Positions 42,907 to 50,255 of a stretch of 64,000 bases of DNA are shown here, in pieces. Below the pieces are notes generated by a model, which searched no databases, had not been told where the DNA came from, and saw only the letters and a program-made list of their open reading frames with translations. Every line of letters begins with the position of its first letter. The first letter of the stretch is position 1. Location of the stretch: contig SVPI01000001.1 in assembly GCA_015065935.1 (NCBI GenBank), positions 62,001 through 126,000 of the forward strand, given 5' to 3'. This DNA is from Oscillospiraceae bacterium (lineage in GTDB: Bacteria; Bacillota; Clostridia; Oscillospirales; Acutalibacteraceae). The position numbers were made by a program, and so were the translations under genes.

Positions 42907-43935
42907 TTATGGGAGTTCTGTTAGCAAATCTTTAACAATTTTTGCCATAACCGGTTGGAAACTTTCAAGATTATGCAAAGTGAACATTTTAACGTTTGTT
43001 TTTTCTCCTTCTTCGGCTAAGTGCCATTCCAGGTATCCGTCGGTATTACACTTAACAACAACCGGTTCATAAGAGAAAATACAGTCTTTTGAAAATTCTT
43101 CGGTTATACTGCCGTCGGCCTTAAGGCCCATTCCTGCGCTCATTAAAAAACCGGGTGTGCTCCACATCCAACGTACACCGGTGGCAAACTTTTCGGATAC
43201 TTCCTTATCAACTTCACCTTGAATATAAGTAAGCCAACCCTTTTCGGCTTCACAAGAGTACAAATAGTTGAAATAGTTTTTCATTTGACGGGATAAATAG
43301 GGAAGGATGTCCTCATGGTTAACCCAGTAAAAATTAGCGTGTTCAACAACCTTGCCCCATTTGTCATAATGCAAACTGTCAAAACAGGGAGACCACATTA
43401 TTTGGCAGGGGATAGTGAATATTTGCGAGAAGGAAAACGGTTCAAGGGAAACGTTATATTCAAGCATATCTTGGTCAACGTAGGTTCCTGCATTAAGAAA
43501 GATTCGCACGTTATCATTAAAAAGGTCGGGCCGCATACGATATGCCAATAAAACATCTCGGCAACTGCCGCAAAGGTGAATATCAATTTCGCCGCCTTCT
43601 TCCAATACCGAAATTATATGGTTTGCGGATGGAATTATAATGTCCGAAGACAAAACCTCCTCAATGTCGGTTTCGCATTTCATTGGTTTGTGGGAGCCAA
43701 CGGCTTCGGGTACCGAAATGCCCGAAATGTAATTAAGTTGCGCAATGGATTGAACCGAAGGGTCGCCGTAGGTTTGAAATCCCCTGACTCTGTCCGGTTT
43801 GTCCTCATCACATAAAATTCCTGCAAATTTAATAAGTTTTTTCCTTGCCAAACTGTACATAGTGGCAAGGTTCCAGTGATCGTTTGGGTCATTGTGGGGG
43901 TGATAAAGATCGGTTGTGAGTAAAACTTTTCTCAT
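42907..43935 (-). CDS. Nucleoside hydrolase-like protein
   Basis: A 342-residue protein resembling the nucleoside hydrolase superfamily, in which an N-terminal aspartate cluster binds Ca2+ to cleave N-glycosidic bonds. The start VLLTTDLYHPHNDPNDHWNL is an expanded variant of the DTDxGxDD motif, and IDIHLCGSCRDVLLAYRMRPDLF resembles the GPLTNLA helix. The middle and C-terminal parts diverge, so the substrate is unknown and might not be a nucleoside. It diverges from an AraC regulator that probably controls it. The aspartate cluster is the only firm evidence. Confidence 0.65.
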   Translation of the reverse strand: MRKVLLTTDLYHPHNDPNDHWNLATMYSLARKKLIKFAGILCDEDKPDRVRGFQTYGDPSVQSIAQLNYISGISVPEAVGSHKPMKCETDIEEVLSSDIIIPSANHIISVLEEGGEIDIHLCGSCRDVLLAYRMRPDLFNDNVRIFLNAGTYVDQDMLEYNVSLEPFSFSQIFTIPCQIMWSPCFDSLHYDKWGKVVEHANFYWVNHEDILPYLSRQMKNYFNYLYSCEAEKGWLTYIQGEVDKEVSEKFATGVRWMWSTPGFLMSAGMGLKADGSITEEFSKDCIFSYEPVVVKCNTDGYLEWHLAEEGEKTNVKMFTLHNLESFQPVMAKIVKDLLTELP

Positions 43936-43998
43936 AAAAAAACATTCCCTTCGGATTGTATTTTATTTTAATTAAAATATATATCACTTTATGAAAAA

Positions 43999-44033
43999 AA
44001 GCAATTGCTTAAACGAGCAAAATTTTGTATAAT
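43999..44033 (+). promoter_or_regulatory. AraC gene promoter with a palindrome over -35
   Basis: TTGCTT (44005-44010), 17-nt spacer, TATAAT (44028-44033). The perfect palindrome AAGCAATTGCTT (43999-44010) covers the -35 element in the 132-nt divergent gap, a candidate regulator site. Confidence 0.6.
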
Positions 44034-44067
44034 ATGGTCAAGCAAAGTGTGAAAAGCGGTGATTATA

Positions 44068-44862
44068 TTGGAAAATAACAATTTTGCTTTTGTACTTAAT
44101 AATCATTTTATCGTAAGGCATTGCACCGCCCGTGATGGCAGTGATACCCCTGTCGATTTTCGATGCGGTAAGGGACTTAGAAAATGGTGCCGATTTTTTT
44201 ACCTTGAAAAAGGGAAAATTGAGTTTGTCAGTCACACGGGAAAAATCGTTAATATAAGCGATAACGATATTTTATTTTTGCCGTATGACATTGAATATTA
44301 CTCATCTTGGAAAAATCAGGAAAACGGGTATTACTTTTCGGTTGAATTTATTTTAGAAAACGAAAACGGCAATATTATAAATTTGTGTGATGATATAACC
44401 TATTTGTTTCGTGATAACGGCTATTTCAAAAAAATGTTTTACGATATGGCAAAAACCGTGTCAGACGGCACCCTGGGATTTCACCTGCGTTGTCAGGAAC
44501 AGTTTATGCAACTGCTTTATCACATTGCAATGGGCGTTAAAGGTCGCAATACTGCCCATCACGAAATTCAAAGTGCAATTGAGTTGATTGAAGGTGACTT
44601 TGGCAAAGAAATAAACATAAACGAGTTGGCAAAACTCTGCCATATAAGTCCTGCAACTTTTAGAAGAAGATTTTTGGATTACGCAAATATGCCGCCAATT
44701 AAATATCGTAATATGTTGCGGCTTAATAAAGCACGTGAACTTCTCGCCACAGGAACCTACACAGTGGGCCAGGTTGCGGAAATTGTGGGCATTAATGATA
44801 TTTGTTATTTCAGCAAAATTTATAAAAAACAATTTGGTGTTAATCCCTCTTCAAAAATTTAA
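44068..44862 (+). CDS. AraC family transcriptional regulator
   Basis: A 264-residue regulator with an N-terminal cupin-like sensing domain (CRFFYLEKGKIEF, DNDILFLPYDIEYY) and two C-terminal helix-turn-helix motifs (ININELAKLCHISPATFRRRF and TVGQVAEIVGINDICYFSKIYKKQFG). The signal is probably a small sugar or related metabolite. TTG 44068 has a GGTGAT site at the right distance, while GTG 44059 (track start) is possible. It diverges from the nucleoside-hydrolase-like gene and is followed after 12 nt by a peptidase gene, with which it may form an operon. Confidence 0.87.
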   Translation: MENNNFAFVLNNHFIVRHCTARDGSDTPVDFRCGKGLRKWCRFFYLEKGKIEFVSHTGKIVNISDNDILFLPYDIEYYSSWKNQENGYYFSVEFILENENGNIINLCDDITYLFRDNGYFKKMFYDMAKTVSDGTLGFHLRCQEQFMQLLYHIAMGVKGRNTAHHEIQSAIELIEGDFGKEININELAKLCHISPATFRRRFLDYANMPPIKYRNMLRLNKARELLATGTYTVGQVAEIVGINDICYFSKIYKKQFGVNPSSKI

Positions 44863-44874
44863 GTGAGGTTTTTT

Positions 44875-45453
44875 ATGAAACTAATTCTTTCTTCCTGTGA
44901 TTTTAAAAATGAAAATTCAAAGCAGTTTATTCTTGATAATATTTCAAAACCCCTTGAGGAAATAAGGGTGCTGTTTATGCCTGATGACTGCGCATCAAAA
45001 AAAGAAATTTTAAGTGATAAGTTTTATGACCGCCTTGTGTCCTACGGCTTTAAAAGGGAAAATATAACGGTGCTTAATTATTACAATGCCGATAGTTTTA
45101 AAAATTTAGATATTGATATGCTTTATTTAAGCGGGGGAAACACCTTCTCGGTTTTACACCGAATCAGAAAACACGGCTTTGACACCGCTATGATAAACTA
45201 CATTAAAAACGGTGTAATTTATGTGGGCGGCAGTGCAGGAGCCCATATTGCAAGCGCAAATACCCGGCACGTTTTAAAATATGACCAAAATACCGCCCAA
45301 ATTACCGATTTTAGCGGTTTAAACCTTTTTGAAGGGATTCTTGTCTGCCATTTTTCAAATGAACGACAGGCGCATTTTGAGTCGCTTAAGCGAGAGGGAA
45401 TATATAAAGTTTTTACTTTGACAAATGATGAATCACTATTAATAGAAAAATAG
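44875..45453 (+). CDS. Peptidase E-like S51 family peptidase
   Basis: A 192-residue member of the S51 family, which cleaves Asp-X dipeptides or related substrates such as cyanophycin fragments. The nucleophile serine is in VGGSAGAHIA near residue 118, a conserved histidine lies in VCHFSNER, and LSGGNTFSVLH is the family's strand-loop. No signal peptide. ATG 44875 follows GTGAGG by 6 nt (track start GTG 44863). A terminator follows. Confidence 0.83.
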   Translation: MKLILSSCDFKNENSKQFILDNISKPLEEIRVLFMPDDCASKKEILSDKFYDRLVSYGFKRENITVLNYYNADSFKNLDIDMLYLSGGNTFSVLHRIRKHGFDTAMINYIKNGVIYVGGSAGAHIASANTRHVLKYDQNTAQITDFSGLNLFEGILVCHFSNERQAHFESLKREGIYKVFTLTNDESLLIEK

Positions 45454-45477
45454 CAGTCGAAAGACTGCTATTTTTTA
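45450..45477. terminator. Bidirectional terminator
   Basis: Stem atagcagtc/gactgctat with GAAA loop and T-run between convergent genes. Confidence 0.88.
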
Positions 45478-46305
45478 TAAAAGTTTTTTAAATCTTGCAT
45501 AGTAAAAAAGATACTGTTGAACAATTCCTTCACAGCCTTTAGTTTCTTTTGGCAGACCTTCAGGAAACAGTTTTTCCATTGCACGTTTAATCCAAACGTC
45601 CCTTGGGAAAGCATCAATGCGGTACATTCCGAAAAGAAGTGTGCAATCGGCAACCTTTTCACCGACACCATAAATTTTAATGAGCTCGGCTCTTGCCTCA
45701 TCAATGGGCATTTTTGCGATTTTTTGTAAATCAATTTCACCCGATGCCACTTTTTTGGCGGCATCAATGGCATATTTTGCCCTAAAGCCACTGCGAAGCA
45801 CCTCTAAATCCTCATTGGTTAAGGATGCAATTTTTTGGGCGGTAGGGAAGGAGTAAAAACCGTTTCCAAGATTTTCACCAAAGTTTTCGCAAAGGCGCTC
45901 TATTATGCCCTTAATTCGCTCTATATTGTTGTTTTGGGAAAATATAAAGCTACACAGTGCCTCCCATGAATCCTGCCTTAAAATGCGAATGCCGGTACCA
46001 AGCTTAGCCGCTTCCTTTAAAATGGGATTATGGGATATTTTGGAAATTATCTCACCGTAATCGGTTTTGAGGTCGAAATAATTTTCCCAAAAGGCTTTGT
46101 AATCAAGCAGGGAAGTGTTATAAAGAATGAGGGTGTCATCATTCAGTTCAAGTTCTAAATATTTATCCCTTGCAACACCGCACCAAACACCTTTTTCCTT
46201 TTCTTTCCAGCGAAATGCCTGACCGCAGTCAAGGGTTTCGGAAAGCGAAAAGTTGGTAACACCCGAAATATGTAAATTGTTATTTTTCGCAACAAATTTT
46301 AACAT
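45475..46305 (-). CDS. OGG1-type 8-oxoguanine DNA glycosylase/AP lyase
   Basis: A 276-residue HhH-GPD DNA glycosylase of the OGG1 type, for removing 8-oxoguanine opposite cytosine. The N-terminal domain has ETLDCGQAFRW (the QSFRW element). The catalytic lysine is K217 in YGVGEKVADC and the catalytic aspartate is D236 in FPRD. FSQNNNIERIKGII is the minor-groove reading helix. Bacterial OGG1 homologues occur in anaerobic Clostridia in place of or beside MutM. The AAGGGTG site precedes ATG. Its promoter overlaps that of the divergent DUF6062 gene. Confidence 0.88.
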   Translation of the reverse strand: MLKFVAKNNNLHISGVTNFSLSETLDCGQAFRWKEKEKGVWCGVARDKYLELELNDDTLILYNTSLLDYKAFWENYFDLKTDYGEIISKISHNPILKEAAKLGTGIRILRQDSWEALCSFIFSQNNNIERIKGIIERLCENFGENLGNGFYSFPTAQKIASLTNEDLEVLRSGFRAKYAIDAAKKVASGEIDLQKIAKMPIDEARAELIKIYGVGEKVADCTLLFGMYRIDAFPRDVWIKRAMEKLFPEGLPKETKGCEGIVQQYLFYYARFKKLL

Positions 46306-46318
46306 TAAATTTCACCCT

Positions 46319-46352
46319 TTTACATTATATCATTTTTATGTTATACTTACAA
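46319..46352. promoter_or_regulatory. Two overlapping divergent promoters
   Basis: Plus strand: TTTACA (46319-46324), 17 nt, TATACT (46342-46347) for the DUF6062 gene. Minus strand: TTGTAA (46347-46352), 17 nt, TATAAT (46324-46329) for the glycosylase. Each -10 abuts or overlaps the other's -35. Confidence 0.6.
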
Positions 46353-46368
46353 GGAGGTGTTTTAAATT

Positions 46369-47058
46369 ATGAGAGATGATATTTGCACTATTCCCATAAG
46401 TGAGGTCTTTGAAGAAAACGACGGTTGCCCTATTTGCCGAATGTACAAAACGGTAGAGGAGCACATTGTATCCTACATTATGGGCGCTGCAATGATGGAG
46501 CCTGATGTTCGCCAGGTGACCAATAAAACAGGCTTTTGCGAAAAGCATTACCGCCAAATGCTGGAAAGGCGTGGCAGGCTTCAGCTTGCGCTAATGCTGG
46601 AATCCCACCTTGATGATATAAATGCCAACATTTTATCAAATAAGCTTTTCCGAAGTGATAAATCAAAGGGTGATAAAGCAAAGGCTGTTACCGATTCCTG
46701 CTTTATTTGCGATAAGATAGAGTGGGGAATGTCGAGAATGATTGAAACTCTTTATAAAACCTATGAAAATGAAAAAGATTTTAGGGAAATGTTTAACTCT
46801 CAGGAAATGTTCTGCATGCCGCATTTCGAACTTTTAATGGCGGGCGCCGATAAGAAAAAGATGCATTCACAGTGTGGTGAGTTTGTTAAAAACCTCACTC
46901 GCATAACCCAAAATTACTCTGATGAACTGTATAAGGATGTTAAAAAATATTGCACAATGTACGATTACCGAAATGCAGGCGAAAATGCCGACTGGGGTAA
47001 TTCTAAGGATTCCGTTGAGCGCACAATTTCATTTTTAATCGGCACAAAAATAGAGTGA
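46369..47058 (+). CDS. DUF6062 Cys-rich protein
   Basis: A 229-residue protein that I associate with DUF6062, a family of unknown function common in Clostridia. It has two similar halves, each with a CxxC followed by a Cys...His: CPIC (20-23) then GFCEKHY, and CFIC near residue 110 then FCMPHF. This repeated pattern suggests two bound zinc ions or Fe-S type sites. The remainder is helical. No signal peptide or membrane helix. A strong AAGGAGGTG precedes ATG. The DnaA-box region follows, with no obvious terminator. Confidence 0.65.
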   Translation: MRDDICTIPISEVFEENDGCPICRMYKTVEEHIVSYIMGAAMMEPDVRQVTNKTGFCEKHYRQMLERRGRLQLALMLESHLDDINANILSNKLFRSDKSKGDKAKAVTDSCFICDKIEWGMSRMIETLYKTYENEKDFREMFNSQEMFCMPHFELLMAGADKKKMHSQCGEFVKNLTRITQNYSDELYKDVKKYCTMYDYRNAGENADWGNSKDSVERTISFLIGTKIE

Positions 47059-47102
47059 TAATTTTATAACAGTGGGTTACATAAAACGACAAAATCTCCT
47101 TT

Positions 47103-47210
47103 TGTGGATAAAAAAATGGGGAAAAATGGCTTAAATATGCCAAGTTGTTCAACTTACCCACCGAGTTATCCACATTTTTATGTAAACTTAAAAACTACTA
47201 CGGTGGATAA
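47103..47210. promoter_or_regulatory. DnaA-box cluster in an AT-rich gap
   Basis: Two perfect 9-mer boxes, TGTGGATAA (47103-47111, minus orientation) and TTATCCACA (47166-47174, plus), with near-matches TTACCCACC (47154-47162) and GGTGGATAA (47202-47210). They lie in a 231-nt non-coding gap with AT-rich DNA on the right. No other gene is seen in the gap. Confidence 0.7.
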
Positions 47211-47289
47211 CTTTCTCTATGAAAAATTGAATATAACTGTAAAAAAATAGCAATAATAGTTTTAAGAGAAACTGAAAGGCTGTGTTTTT

Positions 47290-47580
47290 ATGGTTAAGGG
47301 TGTTAATAAAAAAATCATTGAAATTAATAATACCGAAAATGAATTTTTTGAAAAAATTATTCTTTATGTATCCCCAAAGGCGGGTGCACCTAATTCCGCT
47401 AAGGTTAAAAGAGCGGCAAATGAGCTGGTTTCAAACTTGTCGGGTGATTCACCTAAAACAAAGGGGCTTAGAGAAATTTTAGAGCAAAAGAAAAAACAGA
47501 AAAGGCATATTATAATTGTTTCCATTTGCGTCGCGGCACTGCTGACTGTAGCAGCACTTCTGATTTTTCTATTAATTTAA
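47290..47580 (+). CDS. Small tail-anchored hypothetical protein
   Basis: A 96-residue protein of no recognised family. A basic, polar body ends in KKQKRH followed by a single hydrophobic C-terminal helix (about residues 74-96), so it is a tail-anchored membrane protein facing the cytoplasm. It starts at ATG 47290 with an AAAGG site 10 nt upstream, directly after the DnaA-box gap, and ends at a strong terminator. Confidence 0.65.
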   Translation: MVKGVNKKIIEINNTENEFFEKIILYVSPKAGAPNSAKVKRAANELVSNLSGDSPKTKGLREILEQKKKQKRHIIIVSICVAALLTVAALLIFLLI

Positions 47581-47607
47581 GGACAGGGCAAAATGCCTTG
47601 TCCTTTT
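47579..47607 (+). terminator. Intrinsic terminator
   Basis: Stem aaggacagggca/tgccttgtcctt with AAA loop and T-run. Confidence 0.85.
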
Positions 47608-47636
47608 TCCATATCTAATGTTTGTCGAATTTTGTC

Positions 47637-47665
47637 TTGAATAAAGGGGCGACTTGCTGTATAAT
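47637..47665 (+). promoter_or_regulatory. Promoter of the acyltransferase-like gene
   Basis: TTGAAT, 17-nt spacer, TATAAT, 28 nt before the ATG. Confidence 0.7.
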
Positions 47666-47693
47666 ATTCATTAGATTATTGAGGTGAGCTATT

Positions 47694-48563
47694 ATGGCGA
47701 AAAAGCGTTTTGGTGACCGTAAAGAGGGAAGAAAGCTTCGCAGTATTGACCCTATGACGGCGGTTGCACCGTATATTATGAAAACCCGTTCGGGCTCTTC
47801 AAATATGATTTCCGATTCCATAGATATTGAAAATCTTGAAAAGTACATACATAAAAAGCGCCAGGAGGGGCTAAAAGGCTTCGGTATTTTAGATGTTATA
47901 ATTGCGGCATATGTTCGCACCGTGGCACAACGCCCGGGCGTTAACCGTTTTGTTTCCGGGCAGAGAATTTATGCCAGAAACGAAATTTCGGTTGCTTTTG
48001 TTATAAAGAAGGAGTTACGCCTTGACTCTCCCGAAACCGTTATTAAGGTTGTTTTTGAACCCGGTGATACGGTTGAGGATATTTATTTAAAAACAAAGAA
48101 GGCGGTTGATGATAACCGCAATGAAGGTGATGACAGCGCCTTCGATTCAGCGGCACGTTTTTTCAGATTTATCCCCGGGCTACTGCTTAAATTCGTTATG
48201 TTTATTCTTAACCTTATGGATTATTTTGATTTGCTGCCTAAAAGCCTTATTAAAATCAGTCCCTTCCATTGCTCACTGTTTTTAACCTCAATGGGCTCCC
48301 TTGGTATTCCGCCTGTTTTCCACCATCTTTATGAATTTGGAAATGTACCTATGTTTTGTTCTTACGGTGCAAAGCGAAGTGCCGTTGTGCTTAATAAGGA
48401 TGGCAGCGTTGAGGAAAGAAAGTTTATTGATTACACCGTTAACACCGATGATAGAATTTGTGATGGACATTACTATGCTTCGGTTATGAAAATGATTAAG
48501 GATTATCTTAAAAATCCCGAAAAGCTTGATATAATTCCTGAAATTAAGGAAGATGTTAAATAA
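47694..48563 (+). CDS. Lipoyl-less 2-oxoacid dehydrogenase acyltransferase-like protein
   Basis: A 289-residue protein resembling the catalytic domain of dihydrolipoamide acyltransferases (E2) and chloramphenicol acetyltransferases. Matching segments are SSNMISDSIDIENLEKYI, SVAFVIKK, FLTSMGSLGIPPVFHHL and DDRICDGHYYA at the end. There is no lipoyl domain and no E1/E3-binding domain. The catalytic H in the HRxxDG motif is replaced by D253, while D257 and G258 remain. A hydrophobic stretch near 160-185 could bind the membrane or a lipid. No pyruvate dehydrogenase genes are near, so this is probably a stand-alone acyltransferase homologue or a non-catalytic relative. Confidence 0.72.
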   Translation: MAKKRFGDRKEGRKLRSIDPMTAVAPYIMKTRSGSSNMISDSIDIENLEKYIHKKRQEGLKGFGILDVIIAAYVRTVAQRPGVNRFVSGQRIYARNEISVAFVIKKELRLDSPETVIKVVFEPGDTVEDIYLKTKKAVDDNRNEGDDSAFDSAARFFRFIPGLLLKFVMFILNLMDYFDLLPKSLIKISPFHCSLFLTSMGSLGIPPVFHHLYEFGNVPMFCSYGAKRSAVVLNKDGSVEERKFIDYTVNTDDRICDGHYYASVMKMIKDYLKNPEKLDIIPEIKEDVK

Positions 48564-48602
48564 AAAAGTGAGTGTTCAGCAGAACACTCACTTTTATTTT
48601 TG
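48563..48602. terminator. Bidirectional terminator
   Basis: Stem aaagtgagtgttc/gaacactcacttt with AGCA loop and T-rich tail between convergent genes. Confidence 0.85.
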
Positions 48603-49127
48603 GTTAAAAAGGCTTGCACCTGCCGAATCAACGCCCACAATAAGGGGGAAATTCTCTAAAACAAGCTCCTTTATGGATTCACAGCCAAGGTCATTAAAGG
48701 CAATTACCTTTGATGATTTTATGCAGGTGGCATAGAGTGCTCCGCACCCACCAATGGCGCAAAGATAAACTGCGCCATTTTGTTTTAAGGACCGACAAAC
48801 CTCATCGCTCACATTGCCTTTTCCGATGATGCACTTAAGACCTAAGTCAAGAAGCGTTGGGGTGTAAGGGTCCATTCGGGAAGAGGTTGTGGGGCCACAA
48901 CTGCCAATGGCAAGATTATCGGGTGTAGGGGTTGGCCCTGCATAATAAATAGCGGCATTTCTAATTTCAAAAGGTAATTTTTCGCCATTTTCAAGCAGTG
49001 AAGAAATTCTTTTGTGCGCTGCATCACGAGCGGTATAAACGGTGCCTGAAAGCAAAACCCTGTCGCCGATTTTAAGGTCCTTAATATTCTGACTTAACTC
49101 GCTGACATTCAATTTATGTGTTATCAT
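48594..49127 (-). CDS. Class I fumarase/tartrate dehydratase beta subunit
   Basis: A 177-residue beta (C-terminal) subunit of Fe-S dependent hydro-lyases, which with an alpha subunit interconverts fumarate and malate or acts on tartrate. Recognisable are the TARDAAHKR motif, YYAGPTPTPDN, CGPTTSSRMDPY and the GKGNVSDEV loop. The alpha subunit, normally directly upstream, is absent. Instead a DivIVA-like gene overlaps by 4 nt (ATGA). Either the alpha gene is elsewhere or this protein has another partner. It ends at a terminator. Confidence 0.85.
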   Translation of the reverse strand: MITHKLNVSELSQNIKDLKIGDRVLLSGTVYTARDAAHKRISSLLENGEKLPFEIRNAAIYYAGPTPTPDNLAIGSCGPTTSSRMDPYTPTLLDLGLKCIIGKGNVSDEVCRSLKQNGAVYLCAIGGCGALYATCIKSSKVIAFNDLGCESIKELVLENFPLIVGVDSAGASLFNQK

Positions 49128-49675
49128 TTTTCGGTCAGACTTTCAAAAACGGCTTCAAATTCTTCCTCGCTCTTTTTTGCCGAGTCGATGTTTTCCTCAA
49201 CCTGATTTTTAACATCCTTTAAGGAACTGAGCAGGGAATCTATTTCGCTCATAAAACCATCAGAGGTTTTGTTAAGCTGCTCTTTAAGAGCGGCAAGGGA
49301 GGACTGTGCCTCATCAATGGCAATGAGATTTTTTGAAATTTCCTCATTTGTAATACGGGAATTTTCGCTTGTTCTTTCAATTATTGCCTTTGCATTTGCC
49401 TGGGCAACAAGATAAAGCTTGCCGATAACCTCGCTAAGGCGCTGAATTTCGGCGTATTTTTCCTCAAACTCGTTAAGCCTTGCGGCGATTTCATCCTTCT
49501 CCTTTAAAAGGGAATCGTAATTCTCTTTAGAAAGGGAAAGTTCACCGTTTAATTTTTCAAGCTCGTTATTAAGGGTTGTTTGCTTATCCTGAAAGGCGGT
49601 ATGCATTTTATCGATGTAGTTTATAACATCGTTTGTGTTAAAGCCGAAAAGACTTTTTCTAAAACCGATAGCCAT
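49124..49675 (-). CDS. DivIVA-like coiled-coil protein
   Basis: A 183-residue, mostly coiled-coil protein. Its N terminus GFRKSLFGFNTNDVINYIDK fits the membrane-binding F/Y...G-Y/F-x-x-x-x-V-x-x-Y/F pattern of DivIVA/GpsB proteins, which mark curved membrane at poles and septa. Two heptad-rich regions cover about 25-80 and 100-175. A specific role in division or wall growth cannot be assigned. It overlaps the fumarase beta gene by 4 nt. It diverges from the nusB operon across a 183-nt gap. Confidence 0.7.
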   Translation of the reverse strand: MAIGFRKSLFGFNTNDVINYIDKMHTAFQDKQTTLNNELEKLNGELSLSKENYDSLLKEKDEIAARLNEFEEKYAEIQRLSEVIGKLYLVAQANAKAIIERTSENSRITNEEISKNLIAIDEAQSSLAALKEQLNKTSDGFMSEIDSLLSSLKDVKNQVEENIDSAKKSEEEFEAVFESLTEK

Positions 49676-49786
49676 TTTTTTGCTCCTTTATACAGCAAAT
49701 TTCGACACCTTGGTCGTTTTTCACTCTCATTATAGCAATATTTTATTTTTTTTACAAGTATTATTAATATATTCTCATAATATTTC

Positions 49787-49815
49787 TTGAAAAATTGCAC
49801 CCAATGTAGTAGAAT
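49787..49815 (+). promoter_or_regulatory. Promoter of the nusB operon
   Basis: TTGAAA, 17-nt spacer, TAGAAT, about 44 nt before nusB. Confidence 0.6.
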
Positions 49816-49858
49816 ATAAAATGAATAATTATGAATATTTATGAAAGCGGTTTTGTTT

Positions 49859-50245
49859 ATGACAAGAAAAGAAGCAAGAGAACAAGCATTTGTTTTGATT
49901 TTTGAAAAAATGTTTCGAAACGATTCTCCCGAGGAAATTTTAGAATACGCAAAGGAGATTCGCGAAATTCAAATTGATGATTATTCAAAAGAGGTTTTCC
50001 TTGGCGTTTGCGAAAAGTGTAATGAGCTTGATGATAAAATTTCAGCTCACCTTAAAAACTGGAAAATTGAAAGAATTTCAAAGGTTGCTCTTGCCATTCT
50101 TCGCCTAGCGGTTTATGAGATTAAGTTTATAGAGAGCGTTCCTGAATCGGTTTCAATTAACGAAGCGGTTGAGCTTTCCAAAAAGTTTTCAGTGGCAGAG
50201 GATGCCTCCTTTGTTAACGGAGTGCTGGGAAATATTGTAAAATAG
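49859..50245 (+). CDS. nusB: Transcription antitermination factor NusB
   Basis: A 128-residue all-helical NusB, which binds boxA RNA with S10 in rRNA antitermination. The start TRKEAREQAFVLIFEKMF, LKNWKIERISKVALAILRLAVYEI and INEAVELSKKFSVAEDASFVNGVLG are diagnostic. ATG 49859 gives the family start, and the track's ATG 49841 adds six residues without a ribosome site. It heads a long operon that continues 11 nt later with xseA. Confidence 0.94.
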   Translation: MTRKEAREQAFVLIFEKMFRNDSPEEILEYAKEIREIQIDDYSKEVFLGVCEKCNELDDKISAHLKNWKIERISKVALAILRLAVYEIKFIESVPESVSINEAVELSKKFSVAEDASFVNGVLGNIVK

Positions 50246-50255
50246 GGTGAGTTTT

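Noticed and set aside
47059-47289. Chromosomal origin oriC
   Set aside because: DnaA boxes are present but there is no dnaA, dnaN or other origin-linked gene and no clear unwinding repeats, so only a DnaA-box cluster is claimed.
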